NCBI GenBank assembly: GCA_016214985.1
Contig: JACRMM010000010.1
Span: forward strand, 1-52,891
Origin: Deltaproteobacteria bacterium
GTDB taxonomy: Bacteria > Desulfobacterota > Deferrisomatia > Deferrisomatales > JACRMM01
Length of the DNA stretch: 52,891 bases
Direction: 5' to 3'
The notes beneath the pieces were generated by a model, which did no database searches, was not told the DNA's origin, and saw only the letters and a program-made list of their open reading frames with translations. The position numbers and the translations under genes are program-made. The stretch's first letter is position 1. Every line of letters starts with the position of its first letter. This document shows positions 9,100 through 19,808 of this stretch, piece after piece.

Positions 9100-10016
9100 A
9101 TGCCCTCGCCCCAGCTGACGCGCCAGTGGAACGTCCTGCAGGAGCTCGCGGCTTCCCGTCGGGGGCGGACGCTGGACGACCTCGCCGAGGTCACGGGCAC
9201 CAGCCCTCGCACGGCGCGGCGCGACGTGGAGGACCTGCAGGGCGCAGGGTTTCCTGTGGAAACCCTGCGCGACGGCCACTCCGTCCGCTATCGACTGAGC
9301 CGGGGCGCGCGAATTCCCGAGGTTCCCTTCGCTGTGTCCGAAGCCCTGGCCCTGCACTATGCGGCGCTGTCCTCCCCGTTCTTTGCGAACCCGAACTCCG
9401 CGCGGCGCTGGGAAAGCTCAATGCTGCCCTGCCCTCGGGCGTTCGAGACTACCTCGGCCGCTTCGAGCCCCTCTTCTCCCACGGCACCGCGGCCCAAGGT
9501 GGCGAGGAGACCCTCTCCATCCTCCGCGTTCTCCAGGAGCAGATCGTCGACCGGTGCCGGGTGCTCCTGTCCTACCGGAATCTTCGCGGCCAGGCGAGCG
9601 AGCGCGTGGTCGATCCCTACTGCCTTCGTGTTCACGGCCGTGACCTCTACCTCCTGGGGCACTGCCACCTGCGCCAAGAACCCCGCGTCTTTCGGGTGGA
9701 CCGCATCGCAGCGGCCGAACCCCTCGACGAGGAGTACCGACTGCCCGCCGGTTTCGACCCCGAGGGCTTTCTCGCCACGAGCCTCGGAGTCTTCCTGGGC
9801 GAACCGGGGGAGGCCGTGGTCCGCTTCGACGGCGTCGCCGCCCGCTTCGTCGCCGAGCATCCCCTCCACCCCTACCGGGGCGACGTGGAGATCCTGTTGA
9901 CGGTGCAGCGCTACGGCCAGGGTGCCGAGGTCTTGGGCCCCCCGGAGCTTCGGGACCGAGCCCGGGCAGAGGTCGAGGCGATGCGCGCACGGTACCGCGG
10001 GCCGGACGAGGAGTGA
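9100..10016 (+). pseudogene. WYL-domain transcriptional regulator, interrupted by a single-base frameshift
   Basis: The N-terminal ~98 codons (9100 to about 9393) read as a winged HTH of the YafY/DeoR type: RGRTLDDLAEVTGTSPRTARRD, then SEALALHYAALSSPFFANP. The natural continuation ELRAALGKLNAALPSG lies in a different frame and runs to the stop at 10016 through the WYL core (VLLSYRNLRGQ, VDPYCLRVHGRDLYLLGHC, FRVDRI) and the WCX tail. Adding one base near 9393-9394 joins them into a 305-residue protein of normal family length. Either the gene is broken or the assembly lost a base. WYL proteins bind nucleic-acid ligands and commonly control defence loci. It lies 148 bases after the helicase-nuclease gene on the same strand. 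Confidence 0.8.
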
Positions 10017-10065
10017 CACCGGCTCACGACGCCCCAGGCACGCGAACCCATCGACATTTGCAACC

Positions 10066-10082
10066 GTGACGGGATCTGTCAC
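10066..10082. promoter_or_regulatory. Inverted repeat, possible operator
   Basis: GTGAC-7-GTCAC lies in the 196-base gap between the WYL gene and the next lipoprotein gene. Its size and place would suit a dimeric regulator such as the adjacent WYL protein. The repeat is seen in the sequence; its function is inference. Confidence 0.3.
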
Positions 10083-10212
10083 AGGGCCCTGGTAGCCTCG
10101 TCTCGACCTTGGACGGAGAGGTTGAGCGACAATGGGGCCGGACCTGCCTCACCGCCCCTGTAGCACGGGCTCAGCCTTCTCCTCACTGATCGAGGCAAGT
10201 GAGGGAAGCGAG

Positions 10213-10692
10213 ATGAGGAAGAACCGATTCTGTGCGGCGTTTACGGGTGCGCTGGTGGCCGCGGTGTTGCTGTACGGCTGCGGAGGCGGTGGGGGTGGCG
10301 GAGGAGGAGATGATGGGGGCGACCCAGCGACCACGAACAACAAGCTCGTGGTCCTCAATCACATGACCCCCACCGGGTACGTTCGCGACGGCGTGGAGAC
10401 TTACGGTCTTAAAGGGCCGAGCTCCAGGGACACGGACGATGCCTTCTTCGACTTCGCTAGACCCCTGCCCTACGGCGAATCCGAGACCGTGTACCTCGGC
10501 GACGACCAGTGCGACCTGTATTGGGACCTCACTCCTATGGCAGCGGACTCGTTGAACCTCATCCCGAATATCGGGAAGCCGTTCTTCGTCCCCTGCGGAA
10601 AGACGCTGGCCTGCACGGCGACCATCAAGGTTGTCGACTTTCCCGGCTCCAAAGTGAGGTTCGCTGACCTCGACTGCGCCACTCCACAGTGA
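10213..10692 (+). CDS. Small predicted lipoprotein of unknown function
   Basis: 159 residues. ATG 10213 follows a GAGGGAAG ribosome site and opens a classical lipoprotein signal (MRKNRF, hydrophobic stretch, LLYGC lipobox at about residues 13-17 to 24). A Gly-rich spacer then an Asp/Gly stretch follow before a globular part with several Cys residues. No family recognised. It is probably anchored in the outer membrane or periplasm. It lies downstream of the WYL gene and upstream of a TPR-type gene on the same strand; whether it belongs to the defence island is unclear. Confidence 0.65.
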   Translation: MRKNRFCAAFTGALVAAVLLYGCGGGGGGGGGDDGGDPATTNNKLVVLNHMTPTGYVRDGVETYGLKGPSSRDTDDAFFDFARPLPYGESETVYLGDDQCDLYWDLTPMAADSLNLIPNIGKPFFVPCGKTLACTATIKVVDFPGSKVRFADLDCATPQ

Positions 10693-10744
10693 CAGCAGGC
10701 CGTGTGCCCTGCAACGCAAACGCACCCGAATGAAGGAGATCGTC

Positions 10745-11980
10745 TTGCCGCCACCTACTGTCCTCCTGCCCGACACCACCGCGACAGACGGCGCGTCAGC
10801 CGAAGCCGTCGGACCTGACCGCGAGGGACCGACCCGCTCGTCGGTACCTTCACCGGACTGGCTGGGTGCTGCACGATCCCTGTGGGAACGAGTGACCGAG
10901 ATCGAAAAGGCGGTCATCACGGCCCGTCTCCGTGACCAGGCGGAGCGGGTCGCCACAGACCATTCGGACGAGCTCGTCGCTCTCGCGACGGCGGCCCAGG
11001 CACTGATCGGGGTGCCCGGAAGCTCGAACGCCGGACCCCACCTGGCACGCGCTTCGGCCCTTCGGCTCCTGGGGCACCTCGACGAGGCGCTCTGGCACGG
11101 CGTCTGCGCGGCCAGGGACGCGCCGGACAACTCCGCCTGCCGCCGGGAGTGGGCGGCTCTCCAACTCGCCCTCGGCGAGCCGCACGAGGCGGAGAGGGCC
11201 GCCCGGCGAAGCGTGGAACTCGATCCCGCGAACGAGGCCTCGTGGCGGATGCTGTTCCTGACTCTGCTGGCGCGAGGGAAGTACGTCGAAGCGAGAGAGG
11301 CCATCCGACGCGCCACGGCCTGCGCGCCGCAGGACCCGCTCGTCCGCGCCCTCTTCCAGGGAGTCGGCACGCTGGCACGCACGGCGCGCTCTGGCGCCCG
11401 CAGCGGTCGTCCGGCGGCGCCGGACCGCAGGATGCGGCACCACTACCAGCTCGCGCATGTGGGCCTTCGAGCCTGGTGTCAAACCCACCCGACGGTCTTC
11501 TTCAGCGCCATGGGGTCCGACGACCGAGACAAGCTCCTGGATCACATCTGGGCGTATCTCTGCACCCGCTGCGACCCTCACTGGGAAGCCGACTTCGACA
11601 TTCGGGACGTCGAGGTCACGACCACGCTGATCGCGGACTTCCCGACCGTGCTGTTTTGCTTGCCACCCCCAAAGTTCTGGCCCGAAGCGCACTTGACCGC
11701 GGCAGTCTGGAAGGTGCCCCTCTCCAACATTCTCGCCGAGGTGCCGACAGGCGAGCCGGCGGAGGCTGCCGAGGCAAGCGTGCCTGACGATCCGGACGCG
11801 CCGCCCGAGAACTCCGTCGCCTATTTCACTCTGGAGAAGGGGTATAGGGAAGACGGCACCGAGTGCACCTACGTTTGCTCCTGGGGCGGCACGGACGAGC
11901 GTCGGAATTTCGGGGAAGGGCCGCCGCCAGATACCGGCCTCTTTCTCGATGCCGTGTCTCACTTGCTCTGGGAACAGTGA
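10745..11980 (+). CDS. TPR-like protein with an uncharacterised C-terminal domain
   Basis: About 411 residues. Residues 90-210 contain two or three tetratricopeptide-like helical repeats (ASALRLLGHLDEALWHGV, ALGEPHEAERAARRSVEL, LLARGKYVEAREAI). The C-terminal ~190 residues form a separate unrecognised domain rich in Trp/Cys, including DHIWAYLCTRCDPHWEADFD and a CSWGGTDERRNF segment near the end. TTG 10745 is preferred because AAGGAG sits six bases before it; ATG 10730 has no such site. There is no signal peptide, so it is probably cytoplasmic. It converges with tsaB. Function unknown. Confidence 0.6.
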   Translation: MPPPTVLLPDTTATDGASAEAVGPDREGPTRSSVPSPDWLGAARSLWERVTEIEKAVITARLRDQAERVATDHSDELVALATAAQALIGVPGSSNAGPHLARASALRLLGHLDEALWHGVCAARDAPDNSACRREWAALQLALGEPHEAERAARRSVELDPANEASWRMLFLTLLARGKYVEAREAIRRATACAPQDPLVRALFQGVGTLARTARSGARSGRPAAPDRRMRHHYQLAHVGLRAWCQTHPTVFFSAMGSDDRDKLLDHIWAYLCTRCDPHWEADFDIRDVEVTTTLIADFPTVLFCLPPPKFWPEAHLTAAVWKVPLSNILAEVPTGEPAEAAEASVPDDPDAPPENSVAYFTLEKGYREDGTECTYVCSWGGTDERRNFGEGPPPDTGLFLDAVSHLLWEQ

Positions 11981-12138
11981 CGCGAAGTTTGAGGAGTCTC
12001 TTCTCGGCAAGAGCGGCGACCCGGCTCGCACGGTCATGCCTACCACGCAGGCAGGTCTTGAAACGCGTCAGACGGAGATCGTCCCTTCGCCGTATTGCAC
12101 GACCTGATCGTCGGTGGTCACGAGCTTCATCCCGCCGC

Positions 12139-12855
12139 TCAGCTTCCCGGGCCGGCCCCGAGGGCTGCGAGCCTCTTCTTCTCCTCGGCCTCGCTCAACC
12201 GGAAGTAGATCGGCACGAGCCGCGCCGGCTCCACGGCACGCCCCGCCTCGAGCTCACGGAGGCCGAGCCGCGCCACCTGGCGCACGGCCACGGCCCAACG
12301 GCTGGAGTCCACGGCCAGGAAGCGCTCCCCCAGGGCCCTTGAGAAGATCTCGGCGTAGGGTCCCAGTCCGGAGCCCAGGACCAGGACCGGCCCCGTGCCT
12401 TCGGCGAGCGCGGCGGCCAGGGCCGACGGCTCCCAGACGCCCTCGGGCACCACCCGCTGCCCCGTGCGACCATCCCAGGCCCCGCCGTACACCTGCCCCT
12501 TTCGCGCGTCGAGGATCGGGGCCACGACGCCCGGAAACGGCATGGCGCCGGCGGCCAGGGCCTCGAGCGTCGACACCCCGGCCAGCGGCAGACCCAGGCC
12601 GTAGGCAATCCCCTTGGCCGCTGCCACCCCGATGCGAAGGCCCGTGAACGAGCCGGGGCCCGCGGTGACCGCGACGGCGTTCAAGTCGCCCTTGGCCACT
12701 CCGGCGCCCTCCAAGGCGGCATCGATGAGCCGGAAGAGGCGCCGGGAGTGCTGCGCTGCAGACGCCTCCACGACCTCGGCCCGGACCGTGCCGCCGACCG
12801 CGACCGCCACCCCGACGGTCTCGGCCGCGGTGTCGAGCGCGAGGAGAGCCGTCAT
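12139..12855 (-). CDS. tsaB: tRNA threonylcarbamoyladenosine biosynthesis protein TsaB
   Basis: 238 residues of the ASKHA/YeaZ family. The N-terminus LLALDTAAETVGVAV and the motif VAVTAGPGSFTGLRIGV are diagnostic, followed by LDARKGQVYGG. TsaB is the non-catalytic partner of TsaD in forming the t6A modification at position 37 of ANN-decoding tRNAs. ATG 12855 overlaps the stop of rseP by 4 bases (ATGA), so it is translationally coupled as the last gene of the rpsB-dxr-rseP operon. Normal length. Confidence 0.95.
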   Translation of the reverse strand: MTALLALDTAAETVGVAVAVGGTVRAEVVEASAAQHSRRLFRLIDAALEGAGVAKGDLNAVAVTAGPGSFTGLRIGVAAAKGIAYGLGLPLAGVSTLEALAAGAMPFPGVVAPILDARKGQVYGGAWDGRTGQRVVPEGVWEPSALAAALAEGTGPVLVLGSGLGPYAEIFSRALGERFLAVDSSRWAVAVRQVARLGLRELEAGRAVEPARLVPIYFRLSEAEEKKRLAALGAGPGS

Positions 12856-13922
12856 CCGGCCATGAGGCGGGCGACGTCGTTGTACATGACGAAGGCCATC
12901 AGGAGGAGAAGGATCATCAGCCCCACCTGCTGGGCCGCCTCGCGGAACTTCACGCTCACCGGCCGGCCGCGCACCGCCTCCACGAGGAAGAAGAAGAGGT
13001 GCCCGCCATCCAGGACCGGGATCGGGAGGAGGTTCAGGACGGCCAGGTTCACGGAGAGGATCGCGATCAGGAAGAGGAAGTTCAGCGGCCCGGTCTGCGC
13101 CGTGTCCCCGGCCATCTTCGCGATCGCGATGGGCCCCCCCAGGGTCCGAGGGCTCACCCGCCCTGCGGCCATCTTGCCGAGCACCTCGAGCGTCATCCAG
13201 GTCCAGCGACCCGTCTCCCGAAGGCCGATCCAGGGCGCCATCCACGCGGGGCTCCGCTGGTTCTCGACCGCGCCCGAGGGCGAGATGCCGATGACGGGGC
13301 GCTCCTCGACCTCGCCGAAGAGGTTCTTCGCCTCCCGCCGGGTGGGCTGGACGCGCACCGTGAGGGTCTCGGCGCCGCGGTGCACCGTGAGCCCGAGCTC
13401 CCGCCCCGAGGAGGAGCCGATCGCCTCGGCCATCTCGTCCCAGGAGCCGACCGCTCGGCCGTTCACCGCGGAGATCCGGTCCCCGGGCTGAAGACCCGCC
13501 CCGGCGGCGGGCATGCCCGAGCTCACCTCCCCGACCACGGGCAGGAGCACCGGCGTGCCAAAGAAGCTCAGGACCGAGAAGACGACCACAGCCAGGAGGA
13601 GGTTCATCGACGGGCCCGCCGCCACGGTCGCCAGGCGATGGCCCACTCCGCGCGCGCTGAAGCTCGCGGCGCGGTCCTCGGGCGGGAGCTCCTCGTCGGG
13701 GTCCTCCCCGTAGAGCTTCACGTACCCGCCCAGCGGAACGGCCGACACGGCGTACTCCGTGTCTCCGCGCTGCCAGCCGAAGATCCGGGGGCCGAATCCC
13801 AGCGAGAACTTGAGGACGCGGATCCCGAGCCGCTTCGCGACCAGGAAGTGTCCCAGCTCGTGGACAAAGATGAGGATCCCCAGCAGGACGAGGAAGGGGA
13901 CGAGAAAGTGCAGGAGCGTCAT
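12852..13922 (-). CDS. rseP: RIP metalloprotease RseP (site-2 protease)
   Basis: 356 residues. It has the zinc motif HELGH at residues 21-25 in the first membrane helix, one PDZ domain (about 125-200, SSGMPAAGAGLQPGDRISAVNG), and the second metal-ligand motif PVLDGGH near 302-308, followed by C-terminal helices. It cleaves anti-sigma factors or signal-peptide remnants within the inner membrane. ATG 13922 overlaps the dxr stop. The length is shorter than the two-PDZ E. coli protein (about 450) and fits the one-PDZ form. Confidence 0.95.
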   Translation of the reverse strand: MTLLHFLVPFLVLLGILIFVHELGHFLVAKRLGIRVLKFSLGFGPRIFGWQRGDTEYAVSAVPLGGYVKLYGEDPDEELPPEDRAASFSARGVGHRLATVAAGPSMNLLLAVVVFSVLSFFGTPVLLPVVGEVSSGMPAAGAGLQPGDRISAVNGRAVGSWDEMAEAIGSSSGRELGLTVHRGAETLTVRVQPTRREAKNLFGEVEERPVIGISPSGAVENQRSPAWMAPWIGLRETGRWTWMTLEVLGKMAAGRVSPRTLGGPIAIAKMAGDTAQTGPLNFLFLIAILSVNLAVLNLLPIPVLDGGHLFFFLVEAVRGRPVSVKFREAAQQVGLMILLLLMAFVMYNDVARLMAG

Positions 13923-15094
13923 CACGAACGGTCCTCCCGGCCATGCTCGGCCACCCACGCGCGCACGAAGTCCCGGGCCCACACATCGGCCTGGAGCGCG
14001 ACCTGGATCGACTCCAGCGGCACCGCGCGGTGGGCGTCGAGGGCGGCCTCCACGACCTGGGCGATCTGGAGGAACGTGAGGCGCCCTCCGAGGAACGACT
14101 CGACCGCGATCTCGTTGGCCCCCGAGAGGACCGCGGGAGCCGTGCCCGCCTCCTCGAGGGACCGGTAGGCGAGGCCCAGGCAGGGAAACGCCTCGGCGTC
14201 GGGCGGCTCGAAGGTGAGGCCCTTTTGGGCCCACAGGTCCAGGCGAAGCTCTTCGAAGGGAACCCGCTCCGGGTAGTTCAGAGCGTAGGCGATCGGCCCG
14301 CGCATGTCGGCCACCCCGAGTTGCGCGAGCATCGACCCGTCGACGAACTCCACGAGAGAGTGGACGACGCTCTGGGGGTGCACCGTGACCTCGATCGCCT
14401 TCGGCTCCACGCCGAAGAGCCAGTGGGCCTCGATCACCTCGAGGCCCTTGTTCATCAGGGTCGCCGAGTCCACCGTGATCTTGGGGCCCATGGACCAGTT
14501 CGGATGCGCGAGGGCCTCTTCGGCGGTCACCGAGCCCAGGCTCGTCCTGCCCTTGCCGCGAAACGGCCCACCCGAGGCCGTGAGGATGAGGCGGCGCACC
14601 TCCTCGGGGCGCCGCCCCTCCAGGACCTGGAACAGGGCCGAGTGCTCGCTGTCCACGGGCAGCAGCCGCGCGCCGCTGCGGCGGGCCGCCTCCATGACGA
14701 GCGGCCCGGCGACGACGAGCGTCTCCTTGTTCGCGACGGCCACGTCGCGCCCCTCGAGGAGCGCGGCGTAGGTAGGCACGAGGCCCGCGGCGCCGACGAT
14801 GGCGGAGACCACCAGGTCGACCCCGGCCGCCGTCGCCACCCGCACCAACCCCTCGGTTCCCCAGCCGACCTCGACGCCCGGGTCCACCTGGGCGCGCAGC
14901 CGCTCGGCTTCACCCTCTCCGGTCACGGCAACCACCCGGGCGCCCGTGGCCCTCACCTGCTCGGCCAGGCGATCGAGCCGGCGACGGCCGGCGGCCAGCC
15001 CCGCGACCCGAAATCGTCCCGGAAATCTCGTCACGACGTCGAGGGTGCTCTCCCCGATGGAACCGGTCGACCCGAGGACGGACAGGGTCTTCAC
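13922..15094 (-). CDS. dxr: 1-deoxy-D-xylulose 5-phosphate reductoisomerase
   Basis: 390 residues. N-terminal NADPH-binding motif LGSTGSIGESTLDV, then VANKETLVVAG, the metal-binding PVDSEHSALFQ and the C-terminal NPPDAEAF-type and NEIAVE segments of IspC. It converts DXP to MEP in the non-mevalonate isoprenoid pathway, feeding undecaprenyl diphosphate synthesis encoded upstream by uppS. The start is GTG 15094, directly abutting the cdsA stop. Normal length. Confidence 0.96.
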   Translation of the reverse strand: MKTLSVLGSTGSIGESTLDVVTRFPGRFRVAGLAAGRRRLDRLAEQVRATGARVVAVTGEGEAERLRAQVDPGVEVGWGTEGLVRVATAAGVDLVVSAIVGAAGLVPTYAALLEGRDVAVANKETLVVAGPLVMEAARRSGARLLPVDSEHSALFQVLEGRRPEEVRRLILTASGGPFRGKGRTSLGSVTAEEALAHPNWSMGPKITVDSATLMNKGLEVIEAHWLFGVEPKAIEVTVHPQSVVHSLVEFVDGSMLAQLGVADMRGPIAYALNYPERVPFEELRLDLWAQKGLTFEPPDAEAFPCLGLAYRSLEEAGTAPAVLSGANEIAVESFLGGRLTFLQIAQVVEAALDAHRAVPLESIQVALQADVWARDFVRAWVAEHGREDRS

Positions 15095-15886
15095 TCAGCC
15101 CACCGTGAGCCGCAGGTACGCGGCGTAGAGCGGCAGCGCCAGCAGGAACCCGTCCATCCGGTCCAGGACGCCGCCGTGGCCGGGGAACAGGTGGCCGGAG
15201 TCCTTGACCCCGGCGCAGCGCTTCCACAGGGATTCGGCCAGGTCTCCGAGCTGAGCGGCCACATTCAGGACGATCCCCAGGACGAGGCTCACCGCGGCCG
15301 AGTGCGGCAGCGGCAGCGTGGCCCCGAGCAGCGCCCCGATGGCAGCGCTCGCGGCTACGCTCGCCACCGCCCCCTCGACGCTCTTCTTCGGGCTCACGGC
15401 CGGCGCGAGCCGGTGCGTCCCGAAGGCGGTGCCCGCGTAGTACGCCGCGGTGTCACCGGCCCACACGACGAGGCAGAGAAAGAGCACGGGCGCGATCCCG
15501 TGTCCGCGGACCCACACGGCGTGGCCCAGGAAGACGCCGATCACCACCGCCGCCCCGAGCGACGCCGCCCACCGCTCGAACATATCCGGCCGGGGACCGG
15601 GCCCTGTGATCCACGCCGCGAAGTACGCGGCCGCGCCGAGCGCGAGGACCGCGCTCGTGGCCCCGCCCGAGCGTCCCAGGAAGCTCAGGATCACGGCGGC
15701 CGCCCACAGGGGGGTAAACGCCGCCTCCAGCGGGTTGGCGCCCGGGGCGGCGAGCGAGTGGTACTCCCGCGCCCCCACGGCTCCCAGAACCGCTACGGCC
15801 AGGGCGAACACGCCGGGGCCGCCGAAGGACAGCACGACGAGGAACACAGCGAGCAGGATCAGGCCCGTCTTGACCCGTAGGCTCAC
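15095..15886 (-). CDS. cdsA: Phosphatidate cytidylyltransferase CdsA
   Basis: 263 residues with about eight hydrophobic helices. The C-terminal signature KDSGHLFPGHGGVLDRMDG is diagnostic of CDP-diglyceride synthases, and the upstream SPKKSVEGA segment also fits. It makes CDP-diacylglycerol from phosphatidic acid and CTP in the inner membrane. GTG 15886 has GGAGGAG just upstream and overlaps the uppS stop by 4 bases, so translation is coupled. Confidence 0.95.
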   Translation of the reverse strand: MSLRVKTGLILLAVFLVVLSFGGPGVFALAVAVLGAVGAREYHSLAAPGANPLEAAFTPLWAAAVILSFLGRSGGATSAVLALGAAAYFAAWITGPGPRPDMFERWAASLGAAVVIGVFLGHAVWVRGHGIAPVLFLCLVVWAGDTAAYYAGTAFGTHRLAPAVSPKKSVEGAVASVAASAAIGALLGATLPLPHSAAVSLVLGIVLNVAAQLGDLAESLWKRCAGVKDSGHLFPGHGGVLDRMDGFLLALPLYAAYLRLTVG

Positions 15887-16623
15887 GGCTCCTCCTTCAG
15901 CTGCTCGGTGGTCAGCCCGAACCGCCGCTCCCGGCGGGCGTAGCTCTCCAAGGCGCGCTCGAACTCGGCCTCGCGAAAGTCCGGCCAGAGCACGTCGGTC
16001 ACGTAGATCTCCGCGTACGCGATCTGCCAGAGGAGGAAGTTCGAGACACGCATCTCGCCGCTGGTGCGGATCAGGAGATCCGGATCGGGCAGATCCGGGG
16101 CGTAGAGGTAGCGGCGGAAGGTCTCTTCGTCGAGGCGGCCGGGGTCGGTCCCGTCGCGCAGGAGCCCTCGAAGGGCCGAGAGGATCTCCTCCCGTCCGCC
16201 GTAGGACAGGGCGAGCACCAGCTGCAGGTCGCGGCACTCCCGGGTCTCGCTCTCGGCCCACGCCAGGGCGGCGCGGGCCTCGGCCGGGAGTTGTTCGAGC
16301 GCCCCGATGGCGCGTACCCGCACCCCCTGCTCCTTCAACGACGGGGCCTCGGTGCGCAGGAACCGACGCAAGAGTCCCATGAGTGCCCGCACCTCGTAGG
16401 TCGGACGGCCCCAGTTTTCGGAGGAGAAGGCGTAGAGGGTAAGCACCTGGACGCCGGCCCGGCGCGCCGCTCGAACGACGGCGCGCACCGACTCGATGCC
16501 CTCCCGATGCCCCCGCACCCGGTTCCAGTGCCGCAGGCGTGCCCAGCGCCCGTTGCCGTCCATGATGACGGCCACGTGGCGAGGCGTCGCGCCGCCAGCG
16601 GCGGCCGGGTCGGGTTGCGTCAT
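15883..16623 (-). CDS. uppS: Undecaprenyl diphosphate synthase (UppS/IspU)
   Basis: 246 residues. VAVIMDGNGRWA (catalytic Asp about 22) near the N-terminus, LTLYAFSSENWGRP, and the C-terminal LLIRTSGEMRVSNFLLWQ and DVLWPDF are all diagnostic cis-prenyltransferase motifs. It makes the C55 lipid carrier for cell-wall synthesis. It lies between frr and cdsA in the classical operon order. Full length. Confidence 0.97.
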   Translation of the reverse strand: MTQPDPAAAGGATPRHVAVIMDGNGRWARLRHWNRVRGHREGIESVRAVVRAARRAGVQVLTLYAFSSENWGRPTYEVRALMGLLRRFLRTEAPSLKEQGVRVRAIGALEQLPAEARAALAWAESETRECRDLQLVLALSYGGREEILSALRGLLRDGTDPGRLDEETFRRYLYAPDLPDPDLLIRTSGEMRVSNFLLWQIAYAEIYVTDVLWPDFREAEFERALESYARRERRFGLTTEQLKEEP

Positions 16624-16659
16624 CGAGGGGAGCGGTGCGGGCGCCGCGATCTCGAGGGG

Positions 16660-17226
16660 TCACACCTCGAGGATCTCGGCCTCCTTCTTCTTAAGGAGCT
16701 CGTCCACCTTCGCTACGTATCGGTCGGTGAGCTTCTGCGTCTCGTCCTTGAGACGGCGCACCTCGTCCTCCGCCACGGCCTTGTCCTTGTGGAGTTTGTC
16801 GAGCTGCGCGTTCGCGTCACGCCGGGCGTTTCGAACCGCGACCTTGGCATCCTCGCCCATGCCCTTGACGACCTTCACGAGATCCTTGCGGCGCTCCTCG
16901 GTGAGCTTGGGGATGGGGATCCGGATGACCGCGCCGTCGTTGGTGGGGTTCAAATCCATTTCTGACTGGAGGATGGCCTTCTCGATGGCAGGGATCGCGG
17001 TGCGGTCCCAAGGCTGGATGGTGATGAGCCGAGGCTCGGGGATCGACAGGCTCGCCACCTGGGTCAGCGGCGTCGGCGTGCCGTAGTACTCGACGCGCAC
17101 CCCGTCGAGCAGCGTCAGGCTCGCCCGCCCGGTGCGAACGCGGCCGAAGCTGCGCTGGAGGGCGTCAATCGCCTTGTCCATGATGGTCTTTGCGTCGCTG
17201 ATCACGGTGTCTGCGGTGGCAGCCAT
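16660..17226 (-). CDS. frr: Ribosome recycling factor
   Basis: 188 residues. Typical RRF pattern: FGRVRTGRASLTLLDGVRVEYYG, then NPTNDGAVIRIPIPKLTEERRKDLVK, with a long Lys/Glu-rich helical C-terminus. It acts with EF-G to split post-termination ribosomes. ATG 17226 follows GGAGG with 9-base spacing. It begins 6 bases after the pyrH stop. Confidence 0.97.
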   Translation of the reverse strand: MAATADTVISDAKTIMDKAIDALQRSFGRVRTGRASLTLLDGVRVEYYGTPTPLTQVASLSIPEPRLITIQPWDRTAIPAIEKAILQSEMDLNPTNDGAVIRIPIPKLTEERRKDLVKVVKGMGEDAKVAVRNARRDANAQLDKLHKDKAVAEDEVRRLKDETQKLTDRYVAKVDELLKKKEAEILEV

Positions 17227-17232
17227 GTCTCG

Positions 17233-18607
<1,375 letters not shown>

Positions 18608-18734
18608 CGAGGTTCCTCCCAAAGAGCTGAATCGTGTGTTCGTCAATCGGGCAAGAGAGCTCTGAGCGCTCGTCTCTCCCACTCACCGGCCGGCGACCCT
18701 TGCCGGAGAGCGGACGATCGGCACTGCAGGGCGC

Positions 18735-19517
<783 letters not shown>

Positions 19518-19555
19518 GGGTCGTCTCCTCGTGGTTGGCCTCCGCCCCCTTCTCC

Positions 19556-19596
19556 CTGCCGTCTCAACCCGGTTTGATCCGGGCCACCACCGGCAG
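19556..19596 (-). promoter_or_regulatory. Nested hairpin in the rpsB leader, candidate S2 autoregulatory site
   Basis: In the 5' leader of rpsB, 39 to 79 bases before ATG 19517, an outer CTGCCG/CGGCAG stem (19556-19561 with 19591-19596) encloses an inner CCCGG/CCGGG stem (19568-19572 with 19579-19583). In E. coli, S2 represses rpsB-tsf through its leader. That this structure serves the same purpose is inference. The rest of the 291-base gap 19518-19808 shows only a candidate promoter. Confidence 0.4.
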
Positions 19597-19627
19597 TCCA
19601 GGAGCGTGCGTGATGGGAAGCCGGTAC

Positions 19628-19656
19628 AGGTAACACAGGGGGTCGCCCCCGTTCAA
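19628..19656 (-). promoter_or_regulatory. Candidate sigma70 promoter for rpsB operon
   Basis: On the minus strand TTGAAC (19651-19656) and TTACCT (19628-19633) are 17 bases apart, upstream of rpsB and its leader hairpin. The -35 is good and the -10 weak. The spacer holds a GGGGGCGACCCCC palindrome. Confidence 0.28.
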
Positions 19657-19808
19657 GGGAAAAGACCTTGCGGAGTCCACCACCGAGCACCGCGGCGCGG
19701 CGTGAATGCGTGCGAGCCCGCCGGATCTGCGTCGCGGAAACCCCATGCGTTTTCGCTGCCTTGCCCGAGGATGCTCCCGGAGGGACGGCGACAGCAGTAC
19801 GAGATCGC

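Noticed and set aside
12068..12130. Short minus-strand frame of 20 codons after tsaB (MKLVTTDDQVVQYGEGTISV)
   Set aside because: It could be the last part of a lost gene, but it is too short and has no ribosome site to support it.
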